Origin: an uncultured Bacteroidales bacterium
GTDB taxonomy: Bacteria; Bacteroidota; Bacteroidia; Bacteroidales; UBA932
NCBI GenBank assembly: GCA_902461985.1
Contig: CABQAB010000129.1
Span: 1 to 5,865, forward strand
Length of the DNA: 5,865 nt
Direction: 5' to 3'
The translations under genes were made by a program, and so were the position numbers. Below, piece after piece: positions 1 to 5,865 of this stretch. Positions within the stretch are counted from its first letter, which is position 1. Every line of letters starts with the position of its first letter. The notes under the pieces are model-generated. The model saw nothing but the letters and a program-made list of their open reading frames with translations. It did no database searches and had not been told where the DNA came from.

Positions 1-2234
1 GGATATGCCCTGAAATCCAGATGGAAATAGGTCAGGTTCATGGTAAGATTCCACCATTTCGTGAGCGGGAGTTCCGAAAGCGCGGCACTCACATAGACAT
101 TCTGCTGGTCTCCGGCATTGTCAAAGACCAGCCCCATCATTCCCGTAGACTGCTCGAAGCGGGGGACCTGGGTATAGCTGTAACCTTTTTCCATGGAGTA
201 GCCGGCAGTCAATGTCAGATGTGAGAAAAGGACCGACGACAATGAAACATTATGGCTGTAGAAAGGCTGCAGCTCAGGATTGCCCTCATTGTAGGTCGTA
301 GCATTGACATAACGCCGGAAAGGATTGAGCTGCCAGTATTTTGGACGGCTGATACGGTAGGAGTAATTCGCGGTGAGAATCACTTTCTGCGACGGGGACC
401 AGCTTATGTAAGCCGTCGGGAAGACATCGAAATAGTCCTTGCGGGTCTGCGTGGAGCCGCTATCGGACATCCAGTCACCGCTCTGGAGAGTGTACTCCCC
501 TCGCAGACCGACCTGTGCGCTCCATTTCGGCGAGAACTGCTTCGAGAGATTGATATATGCCGCATAAATCTGCTCCCGGTAGGTAAAATCGTTCAATTTA
601 TCATTGCCACTTTTCTCGCCTCGGCAAAGTGAAACTTCGTTTCCCTCTGCTCTCGGCTTATCGAAAAGGTTCTTTTCGCTCTGAGGTCCCGGAACGGCTG
701 CGTCAAAATCATAGTCGAACCTGCCGTATAAGTTGCCGGTCCTGGAATATGCCGCCTTGAGTCCGGTCTCTATCCTGCCTGTATTATTCCAGAACAGCTG
801 GGAATAATCGGCCTTAAGGGAATATATGTCCACCGCCCTGTCCGTCCTGTCATCGAAACCGTAGTTTCCGAGTTCGGCCGCCGCTTCCGGGACTGACTGA
901 TCCATGTCGAGTATATTTCTCTGGGTATTGGTCATGCAGGACATATCCCTGTTATAGTCGAAATTAAGGGTCAGTTCCGAAGATTTGGATTCGTCGAACT
1001 TATGGGTGTAGTTCAGATTGGCCGATGCCCTCCACCCGTCCGAATCGGCATTCGTGTCGCTTTTGCGGACAGAGAAGAGATACTCCTCTTCTGGAGTCGA
1101 TATGTTCCTCCAGTCCCTGATTGTCTGGGGACCATGAAGTCCGTAGTTCTTCTCGCCTGAAAAATTGCCTCCGGCTATGAAGCCGAGTATATCTTTTGAG
1201 GAAATGGTCCAATCGTAGCCGAGCCTCAGATTATGCCTCATGGTCTCTCCCCTCACTCCGGAACTTGTCTCCTGTCTGCAATCGTTCGCAGCACCGTAAA
1301 TCTTTGTCTCTTCAACTGTTGCGGCATAGTTGTAATAGGACGGGGTGTACTGGAGCCAGACGTTGTGACTGTCGTTCTTGTACATGAGGTTGGTGGAGAG
1401 ATATGCATCGTGAGACAGTGCAGGCAGGAAATACATTCCATATGAACCGTTCAATGTGCCGTTGAAGCCTTGCATGAAACCTTTTCGGGTCTTTATGTTT
1501 ATGATGCCTCCGCTGCCTTCTGCGTCATATTTTGACGATGGATTGGACATCAGTTCCACTTTCTCTATTGAAGTGCCGCTGCTGCCCTGCAAAAAGGCTT
1601 CGAGGTCTTTGCCGGACATGTTCGAGGGCTTGTCGTCAATCCAGACGGAAACTGCCGAGCCGTTTAGCTTGACATTGCCGTCATTGTCGATTGTAACTCC
1701 TGGCGCGGCTTTCAGCACGTCAAGAGCATTGCCCGTCTGGGCCACGGCAAGTTCGGATACATTGAGAGTGATGCGGTCGAACTTATGCTCTATCATGGGC
1801 CTTTTGTCCACGACCACAGCCCTGGATAGCATTTCGCTGTCTTCCCCCATGGTTATGTCCTTGACCGTCACCTCCGAGTCCGAGAATGAAGAAATGACGT
1901 CGCCGAGTCTGCAGGTGAGTTCCCTATAACCCACCAGAGAGAAAAGGATATTGCAGTTCCGCAGAGAATCGGCTTCCACATTCACTGTCAGTGCCCATTC
2001 TCCGTCGTCCGAACTTGTGGCAGCGGAAAGCACAGTTCCGCCGGAGGCAAGTACGGCAACGGTCACATATTGCAGGGGTGAGCTGTCAGCCCCGGTGACT
2101 CTGCCTGAAATGCGTATTGTGTTTTTGCCTGCTCCAGACAGCACAAAGGGCATCAGGAGCAGCAGGATAGAGCAGAATACCACTCGCCTGATTATTTGAG
2201 TAAAGTTGCAGACAGCTTGATGATTACTGTTCAT
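1..2234 (-). CDS. TonB-dependent-receptor-like outer-membrane beta-barrel protein, C-terminus cut by window edge
   Basis: Outer-membrane barrel of the OMP_b-brl_3 type, probably importing a ligand with TonB energy. Read from ATG at 2234, the frame stays open for 744 codons plus 2 bases, with no stop or frameshift; the last strands are missing (roughly 50-150 residues by family length). Residues 1-36 form a signal peptide with a long n-region (basic RR at 16-17) and a hydrophobic core at about 18-34. Residues 39-130 fit a carboxypeptidase-regulatory-like domain (ISGRV at 42, SLVGYRE at 99). Residues 140-250 are the plug, with ALDVLKAAPGV (170-180), WIDDKP (198-203) and NPSSKYDAEGSGGIINIKT (231-249), signatures of this family. 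The barrel follows, with EQIYAAYINLSK (554-565) and NEGNPELQP (649-657), its characteristic late motif. No TonB box or lipobox was recognised. It starts 23 bp after the ChaN-family gene, so co-transcription is likely. The start lacks a Shine-Dalgarno sequence, as usual in Bacteroidota. The ligand cannot be read from the sequence; iron or haem is suggested only by its neighbours. Confidence 0.93.
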   Translation of the reverse strand, partial: MNSNHQAVCNFTQIIRRVVFCSILLLLMPFVLSGAGKNTIRISGRVTGADSSPLQYVTVAVLASGGTVLSAATSSDDGEWALTVNVEADSLRNCNILFSLVGYRELTCRLGDVISSFSDSEVTVKDITMGEDSEMLSRAVVVDKRPMIEHKFDRITLNVSELAVAQTGNALDVLKAAPGVTIDNDGNVKLNGSAVSVWIDDKPSNMSGKDLEAFLQGSSGTSIEKVELMSNPSSKYDAEGSGGIINIKTRKGFMQGFNGTLNGSYGMYFLPALSHDAYLSTNLMYKNDSHNVWLQYTPSYYNYAATVEETKIYGAANDCRQETSSGVRGETMRHNLRLGYDWTISSKDILGFIAGGNFSGEKNYGLHGPQTIRDWRNISTPEEEYLFSVRKSDTNADSDGWRASANLNYTHKFDESKSSELTLNFDYNRDMSCMTNTQRNILDMDQSVPEAAAELGNYGFDDRTDRAVDIYSLKADYSQLFWNNTGRIETGLKAAYSRTGNLYGRFDYDFDAAVPGPQSEKNLFDKPRAEGNEVSLCRGEKSGNDKLNDFTYREQIYAAYINLSKQFSPKWSAQVGLRGEYTLQSGDWMSDSGSTQTRKDYFDVFPTAYISWSPSQKVILTANYSYRISRPKYWQLNPFRRYVNATTYNEGNPELQPFYSHNVSLSSVLFSHLTLTAGYSMEKGYSYTQVPRFEQSTGMMGLVFDNAGDQQNVYVSAALSELPLTKWWNLTMNLTYFHLDFRAY

Positions 2235-2242
2235 TGTATCTG

Positions 2243-2258
2243 GAACAAGAAAATGTTC
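2243..2258 (-). repeat. Small inverted repeat just before the receptor start codon
   Basis: GAACA (2243-2247) and TGTTC (2254-2258) are exact inverted arms around a 6-base A-rich loop. The repeat touches the stop codon of the ChaN-family gene and ends 8 bases before the receptor ATG. In the mRNA it would be a 5-bp A/U-rich hairpin next to the initiation region. It is not followed by a U-tract, so it is not a terminator. It could modulate translation, be a protein site, or be chance. Confidence 0.3.
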
Positions 2259-3145
2259 TAATAGGTCATCGTCATGTCTGTCGGAACGCAGACTACATAG
2301 TCGGCCCGGCCGAGACTCTCCTCACCGAGAGAGCCGATTTCGTCCTGCCGGATGCAGCAAACGGTTTTCACCTTGATCTGAGGGACATAGGCCTGAAGAT
2401 ACGGGATAATGCCTCCGTAGAAATCCGAATGATAGTTGCCGTTATAATGGATGAACCTGCGCCCCGGATTGGAAGCTATCGACCATGCCATTGTGGCGTC
2501 CTTCAAGGCCTGAGCCTCTGCGAAATGGCTTTTCTTCCCGTCGTCGTGTCCGCTGATCATACGCATGAATCCGAACATTTTCTCGTCTTCGGCAGAGGCT
2601 TCATAAGGAATCGGAAGCGGAGCCATCAGAGCCTTGGCGGCATCGGTAAGCCCTTCCAGGGCCTCCAGCCCGTTGTCCTTCACGAATGAGGCATAGCGGC
2701 GGGGCACATTGGTCGCAATGAATTTCAGGCCTTTCTCCCTCGCGAAAGAAAGAAGCGGATAATAATCAGTATAATAATTGTCCCAGAGTTTGGCCTCAGC
2801 CTCGAATTTATCGGAGGAAATCATTCCGGACACGTATTCGTCCACAAGCAGCTGGTTGTCAGTCTCGAACATCTCGGCCCCGAGAACCATCGAAACGGAA
2901 TCCCGCTGCCATAGGTCCTTCGTTATTTCATATTCGAGCCAGTGGGCAATTGCGCAATTATGGGTTTCCCCTATGAAAACCACATCGGCCCCGGACAGAT
3001 TGTCGAGCATCTTCGCATAATCGGTTTTCCTGCCCTTGCCGTCGAAGATATTATAGGCTGGTTTCGGATTGCCGGCAAAGATTTTTTCCGTCGTCCCGGT
3101 CATTGCCAGAGCAGCAAATAGTAGTGATATTATGTATTTATTCAT
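2258..3145 (-). CDS. ChaN-family haem-binding exported protein (Cofac_haem_bdg, TIKI/EreA-like superfamily)
   Basis: Predicted 295-residue exported protein of the ChaN family. Campylobacter jejuni ChaN is an iron-regulated lipoprotein that binds two cofacial haems at its dimer interface and is paired with the receptor ChaR; haem binding here is inferred from family. Residues 1-24 look like a type I signal peptide (MNKY, hydrophobic core 5-16, likely cleavage after IFA at 22-24). No lipobox cysteine follows, so it appears to be soluble in the periplasm rather than lipid-anchored. Family marks are VVFIGETHN (55-63), with the Gly-Glu-x-His signature and a second His at 68; LGAEMFETDNQ (88-98); KFIATNVPRRYA (141-152); and HYNGNYHSDFYGG (233-245). 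Length is about normal. I chose the ATG at 3145 because the signal peptide begins there; the in-frame ATG at 3250 would add 35 charged residues encoded by repeat-like spacer. The start lacks a Shine-Dalgarno sequence and has an A-rich leader. It lies 112 bp after the M16 gene and 23 bp before the receptor gene. The haem-ligand tyrosine could not be assigned by eye. Confidence 0.88.
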   Translation of the reverse strand: MNKYIISLLFAALAMTGTTEKIFAGNPKPAYNIFDGKGRKTDYAKMLDNLSGADVVFIGETHNCAIAHWLEYEITKDLWQRDSVSMVLGAEMFETDNQLLVDEYVSGMISSDKFEAEAKLWDNYYTDYYPLLSFAREKGLKFIATNVPRRYASFVKDNGLEALEGLTDAAKALMAPLPIPYEASAEDEKMFGFMRMISGHDDGKKSHFAEAQALKDATMAWSIASNPGRRFIHYNGNYHSDFYGGIIPYLQAYVPQIKVKTVCCIRQDEIGSLGEESLGRADYVVCVPTDMTMTY

Positions 3146-3170
3146 TTTACAATGTACTTTTTCCGATTTT

Positions 3171-3257
3171 AGATCTTTCGACTTCGCCCTCCGGGAGAAA
3201 AGGGCCAAAAGCCCACTGGGCTGTTTGTCTAATCCTTTTCTTGTGCTCAAGATGACA
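3171..3257 (-). repeat. Probable dispersed palindromic (REP-like) intergenic element
   Basis: This 87-bp stretch fills most of the 112-bp spacer. On the minus strand it begins directly after the M16 stop codon with TGTCATCTTGAGC and ends with GAAGTCGAAAGATCT. The outer ends share ATCTT/AAGAT as inverted arms. Inside are three further inverted repeats: AGCCC/GGGCT (3210-3222), GGGC/GCCC (3202-3214) and GCCCT/AGGGC (3186-3205). From memory, the end signature TCATCTTGAGC...GAAAGATCT resembles short repeats scattered between genes in Bacteroidota and other bacteria; this could not be searched here. It encodes no plausible protein. No Bacteroides-type promoter (TTTG with TAnnTTTG) was found in the spacer. 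Confidence 0.5.
3198..3222 (-). terminator. Possible weak intrinsic terminator or attenuator after the M16 gene
   Basis: On the minus strand the perfect 5-bp hairpin AGCCC-AGT-GGGCT (3222 to 3210) runs directly into TTT. A second possible hairpin, GGGC-TTTTG-GCCC (3214 to 3202), is followed by TTTTCT. The two share an arm and exclude each other. Both stems are short, so termination, if any, would be partial, which is compatible with read-through into the downstream two genes. The hairpin starts 35 bases past the M16 stop codon. It may simply be part of the palindromic repeat. Confidence 0.3.
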
Positions 3258-5865
3258 TTAAAACGGTCCCATCGACAGAATCATATATCTGTCAGTGTCG
3301 AAGCAGCGCCTGAACTCATTGCGCAGCTCCTCGGCCGTTATGCTTTCCAGCACATCCTCGTACATGTCGATTTCCGCCAACGTCTCGTCGTTCCTCATCT
3401 GGCTTACCAGATAGTTTTTCCATGCTGCCGTGGCATCATCTTCCAAAGAAGTCCTCTTGTTCACGATAAAGATCTTCTTGAGAGTGTTCAGTTCCTTGTC
3501 GGAGACTTTCTTTGTCTGCAGTTCGCGTATTATGTCATCTAAGACTTCATGAACTCTCGCAGTGTTGTTGCGGTCCACGGAAGCATTTATGTCGATGTAG
3601 AAAATCCTGTCAGGACTCGCAGTGTAATAGAGGGAAGAATATGGAGAATAGACCAGCGATTCCTGCTCCCTGAGCACCAGAAGCAGACGGTTGCGGATGA
3701 GGTTGTTCATCAGCTTGAGTTTCAGCCCCGAGCGCAGAGAAGGTTCGTAAGTGCCGAAGCGGAGATAATCGAAGACAGTCTGCGTCTCGTTCTGGTTCGG
3801 ATATTCTATTTTCCTTGTGGTTTCAGGCAGCACGAAATGGGATTTGCCCATCTTCTGAGGCTCCCGCCCCTTTTTCATGCGCGCGAAAACAGGTACGGCC
3901 TCATGAATGAACTCGTCCACGTCAAAAGCTCCGCAAACCACACAGGTCATGCCGTCCGGATTGGTATAGAGTTCCCTGTACTGGCCGGCTATTCTGTCCA
4001 GGTTCATGGTTTCGAGGTCCTTCAAGGTCATTGCGGTCCTGCGTCCGTAAGTCAGATTGCCCATAAGGCTGTCAATCCGCGTGTTCAGCTGCCGCTGCAC
4101 GTCCATCTTCATAAGGCGGGAAAGGTATGATTCCTCTCCGAAGCCCTCGATTTCGCCCTCTCGGATTTCATCGAATTCCTCATAATTGAGTCTCGGATTG
4201 TTCATCTTCCCGTACATCATATTGAGCAGCAGGCGCGCTGACGATACCGGAGCGGAAGCTATTATGCCGTGCCAGTTGGATTCAATCGCGAGCAACATCC
4301 CCAATTCGTGTTCCGCGATGAGAGAGTGATATGTGCTGTCCTCAAGTCCCTCGATTCCACCTAATTCCATATATGCCGCCATTCCCTCGTAGACTGCATA
4401 CTCGTCCTCCGGCACACGCGACAACCCGCCCGGAGCGAACATCTGGAGCATGATTCTGCCGGATTCGTCCTCCGTCGGTCTCAGCACGAAACGCATTCCG
4501 TTGTTCAGGAACACGTCAGTCACCTTTATGTTGTCATAGTATGTCCTGTATTTCACAAGGCTATCGTCATAAGGTCTTTCCTGCACAAGGCAGTCAGGAA
4601 CCGCCGTCGGCACAGCCTCCTGCTCCAGTTCCTCCTCCATCTTATAGGCGTATTCAGCGCATTTCACCTGCTTTGCCCCATCCCAGAGACAGGCAAGTTC
4701 CGTATCGGTGACCCCCTCCGTCTTTTCTGGATTGTACCTGTAAGCAACCAGCATGGACTTCTCCGCCGCATCGAGCCATTCCGAAAGGATATCCTGCAGC
4801 TGGCGGGACGTAGTGGCGGCAAGTTCACCGCTTACATACTCTGCCTGAGCCTGATCACTGACTATTCTGTCATCAAAGAGGGCCGCGTCCACTATCTCGT
4901 CACAAATCATAGCTGAACTGCCAGGATATGCGGCATGGAAACGGACAGTTTTCTTGACATCCTCCAGTTCATCATCGAAGAAGCCCTCGCTGGCGATTCT
5001 GCGAAGTTCTGCCACACACTGCTTCAGATTTTCAGCAACACCGGCCTTGTCCTCGCCTGAAGCCCGGATGACGAAATGCTCCTTGTCGGCGAGATACCAG
5101 TGGTTTGTCACGTCAGCATAATTGCCAGTATCATACAGACGCCGGGAGACTGCCTTGAGAAGCAGACGCCCGCGCTCATGTTCCACCACGTCGTCAAGCG
5201 TGCTTTTCATGCGGGCCCGGTGCGGAACCATGACTTCTATCTCAGCCCTGCGCAAAAGTGTATCCGCAACTTCGCCGACAGTCACGCCAGAAGCATATTC
5301 GAGCGGATAGTCAGGAACTTGCGGGGACTTTCTCCCGGGCACTTTGCCGAATGTAGAGATGATTTTGCGCTCCACCTCTTCAGGCTCGACGTCACCAACG
5401 ATGGCTACGGTGGCCCTGTCAGGAGTGTACCATGTGCGGTGGAAATCCCGGAGTTTCTGCGGGGTCATGGACGAGATGTCATCGGCTGAACCGAGAGGAA
5501 TGCCCTTGCTATAGATTCCGTTGCCTATTTTGAGATCATAGAAACTGTCCCCGACATCATAGGAGCGCAGTTCTTCGAGTATGATGCCTTTTTCACCCTC
5601 GACTTTGCTGCGGGTGACGCTGATGTCCGTGAGCCAGTCCTTGAGAATCAGAAGAGCGTTGTCAATGTTGGACGGGTTGTCGTTCGGAACCGAGAACATA
5701 TAGATTGTCCTGTCGTAGCCTGTGTAGGCGTTGATGCCGATGCCGTACTGTACGCCAAGCGATTCCAGATAGTCCACAAGTCTGCGGTCCGGAAAATGCC
5801 GTGTGCCCCCGAAAGCCATGTGCTCAAGGAAATGGGCGGAGCCTCTGTTGCCGTCGGTTTCATAT
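3258..5865 (-). CDS. M16 family zinc metallopeptidase (pitrilysin/insulinase-like), N-terminus cut by window edge
   Basis: Zinc endopeptidase of the clamshell M16 family, here probably periplasmic. The visible part is 868 residues, first full codon at 5864; about 60-80 residues, including any signal peptide, are outside, giving roughly 930-950, the length of the four-domain PqqL/FusC-type members. In visible numbering, HFLEH at 11-15 is the HxxEH motif: H11 and H15 bind zinc and E14 is the catalytic base. E91, in EGEKGIILEE (89-98), lies at the right distance for the third zinc ligand. NAYTGYDRT (45-53) is also typical. The first M16_C-type domain includes WYTPDRATVAIVGDV (145-159). A linker at about 402-440, with an acidic EEELEQE run, joins the second half (starting about 450), which lacks HxxEH as expected. 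The second M16_C-type domain has LYTNPDGMTCVVCGAFD (632-648). R732 and Y739 (REQESLVY) match the Arg/Tyr pair that holds substrate in insulysin. All key residues are present, so it should be active. It is the first visible gene of the likely transcription unit. Substrate unknown. Confidence 0.95.
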   Translation of the reverse strand, partial: YETDGNRGSAHFLEHMAFGGTRHFPDRRLVDYLESLGVQYGIGINAYTGYDRTIYMFSVPNDNPSNIDNALLILKDWLTDISVTRSKVEGEKGIILEELRSYDVGDSFYDLKIGNGIYSKGIPLGSADDISSMTPQKLRDFHRTWYTPDRATVAIVGDVEPEEVERKIISTFGKVPGRKSPQVPDYPLEYASGVTVGEVADTLLRRAEIEVMVPHRARMKSTLDDVVEHERGRLLLKAVSRRLYDTGNYADVTNHWYLADKEHFVIRASGEDKAGVAENLKQCVAELRRIASEGFFDDELEDVKKTVRFHAAYPGSSAMICDEIVDAALFDDRIVSDQAQAEYVSGELAATTSRQLQDILSEWLDAAEKSMLVAYRYNPEKTEGVTDTELACLWDGAKQVKCAEYAYKMEEELEQEAVPTAVPDCLVQERPYDDSLVKYRTYYDNIKVTDVFLNNGMRFVLRPTEDESGRIMLQMFAPGGLSRVPEDEYAVYEGMAAYMELGGIEGLEDSTYHSLIAEHELGMLLAIESNWHGIIASAPVSSARLLLNMMYGKMNNPRLNYEEFDEIREGEIEGFGEESYLSRLMKMDVQRQLNTRIDSLMGNLTYGRRTAMTLKDLETMNLDRIAGQYRELYTNPDGMTCVVCGAFDVDEFIHEAVPVFARMKKGREPQKMGKSHFVLPETTRKIEYPNQNETQTVFDYLRFGTYEPSLRSGLKLKLMNNLIRNRLLLVLREQESLVYSPYSSLYYTASPDRIFYIDINASVDRNNTARVHEVLDDIIRELQTKKVSDKELNTLKKIFIVNKRTSLEDDATAAWKNYLVSQMRNDETLAEIDMYEDVLESITAEELRNEFRRCFDTDRYMILSMGPF

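Noticed and set aside
252..632. 126-codon plus-strand open frame opposite the receptor barrel.
   Set aside because: It is antisense to the conserved barrel motifs and has no independent support.
1456..1929. 157-codon plus-strand open frame opposite the receptor plug region.
   Set aside because: It lies entirely opposite conserved plug motifs and its Ser/Leu/Pro-rich translation matches nothing known to me.
1..2234. Suspicion that the receptor gene is a broken pseudogene, since no closed minus-strand reading frame ends inside this stretch.
   Set aside because: Codon-by-codon reading from the ATG at 2234 finds no stop or frame break; the frame simply leaves the window before its stop codon.
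3149..3156. TACATTGT upstream of the ChaN start as a Bacteroides -7 box (TAnnTTTG).
   Set aside because: Two of six consensus bases differ, no TTTG sits at the right distance upstream, and it would leave almost no leader before the ATG.
3188..3192. GGAGG on the minus strand as a Shine-Dalgarno for the ChaN-family gene.
   Set aside because: It is over 40 bases from the ATG, lies inside the palindromic repeat, and this phylum rarely uses such sites.
3146..3250. In-frame upstream ATG at 3250 that would extend the ChaN-family protein by 35 residues to 330.
   Set aside because: The added residues are highly charged, come from the repeat-like spacer, and would bury the clear signal peptide that begins at the ATG at 3145.
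3069..3542. 157-codon plus-strand open frame crossing the spacer between the M16 and ChaN genes.
   Set aside because: Both ends lie antisense to real genes and the translation shows no coherent protein; there is no promoter or start signal.
3549..4130. 193-codon plus-strand open frame opposite the M16 gene.
   Set aside because: It is wholly antisense to a well-supported protease gene and its translation has no recognisable domain or signal; a codon-bias shadow.
5648..5863. 71-codon minus-strand frame overlapping the start of the visible M16 gene.
   Set aside because: It is in a different frame from the HFLEH-containing protease sequence, which explains this stretch.

Overview
The window carries three genes, all read from the minus strand (right to left), and almost nothing else. 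The proteins point to a member of the Bacteroidota, most likely a Bacteroidales gut or oral anaerobe. The outer-membrane receptor is of the 'carboxypeptidase-regulatory domain + plug + OMP_b-brl_3 barrel' type that is typical of that phylum, the start codons lack Shine-Dalgarno sequences, and the base composition is moderate (about 50% GC by eye). I cannot name a species.

Layout in the direction of transcription: (1) 5865 to 3258, a zinc metallopeptidase of the M16 (pitrilysin/insulinase) family. Its extreme N-terminus lies outside the window, but the HFLEH zinc motif is just inside the edge. (2) 3257 to 3146, a 112-bp spacer with several short inverted repeats; its first 87 bp look like a dispersed palindromic repeat and include a possible weak terminator. 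(3) 3145 to 2258, a ChaN-family (haem-binding, TIKI/EreA-like superfamily) exported protein. (4) A 23-bp gap. (5) 2234 to 1, a TonB-dependent-receptor-like outer-membrane beta-barrel protein that is open through all 744 visible codons and runs off the left edge.

The exported M16 protease, haem-binding ChaN protein and outer-membrane receptor probably form one transcription unit. The combination recalls two known arrangements: ChaN with its receptor ChaR in Campylobacter, and the M16 proteases FusC and PqqL, which are encoded with TonB-dependent receptors and release iron from an imported protein. My working model is an iron- or haem-scavenging module in which the receptor takes up a substrate, the protease degrades it in the periplasm and ChaN captures haem. 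This is inference from gene content and order. No Fur box or promoter is visible, because the 5' end of the unit is outside the window.

I saw no RNA genes, insertion sequences, CRISPR arrays or plus-strand genes.
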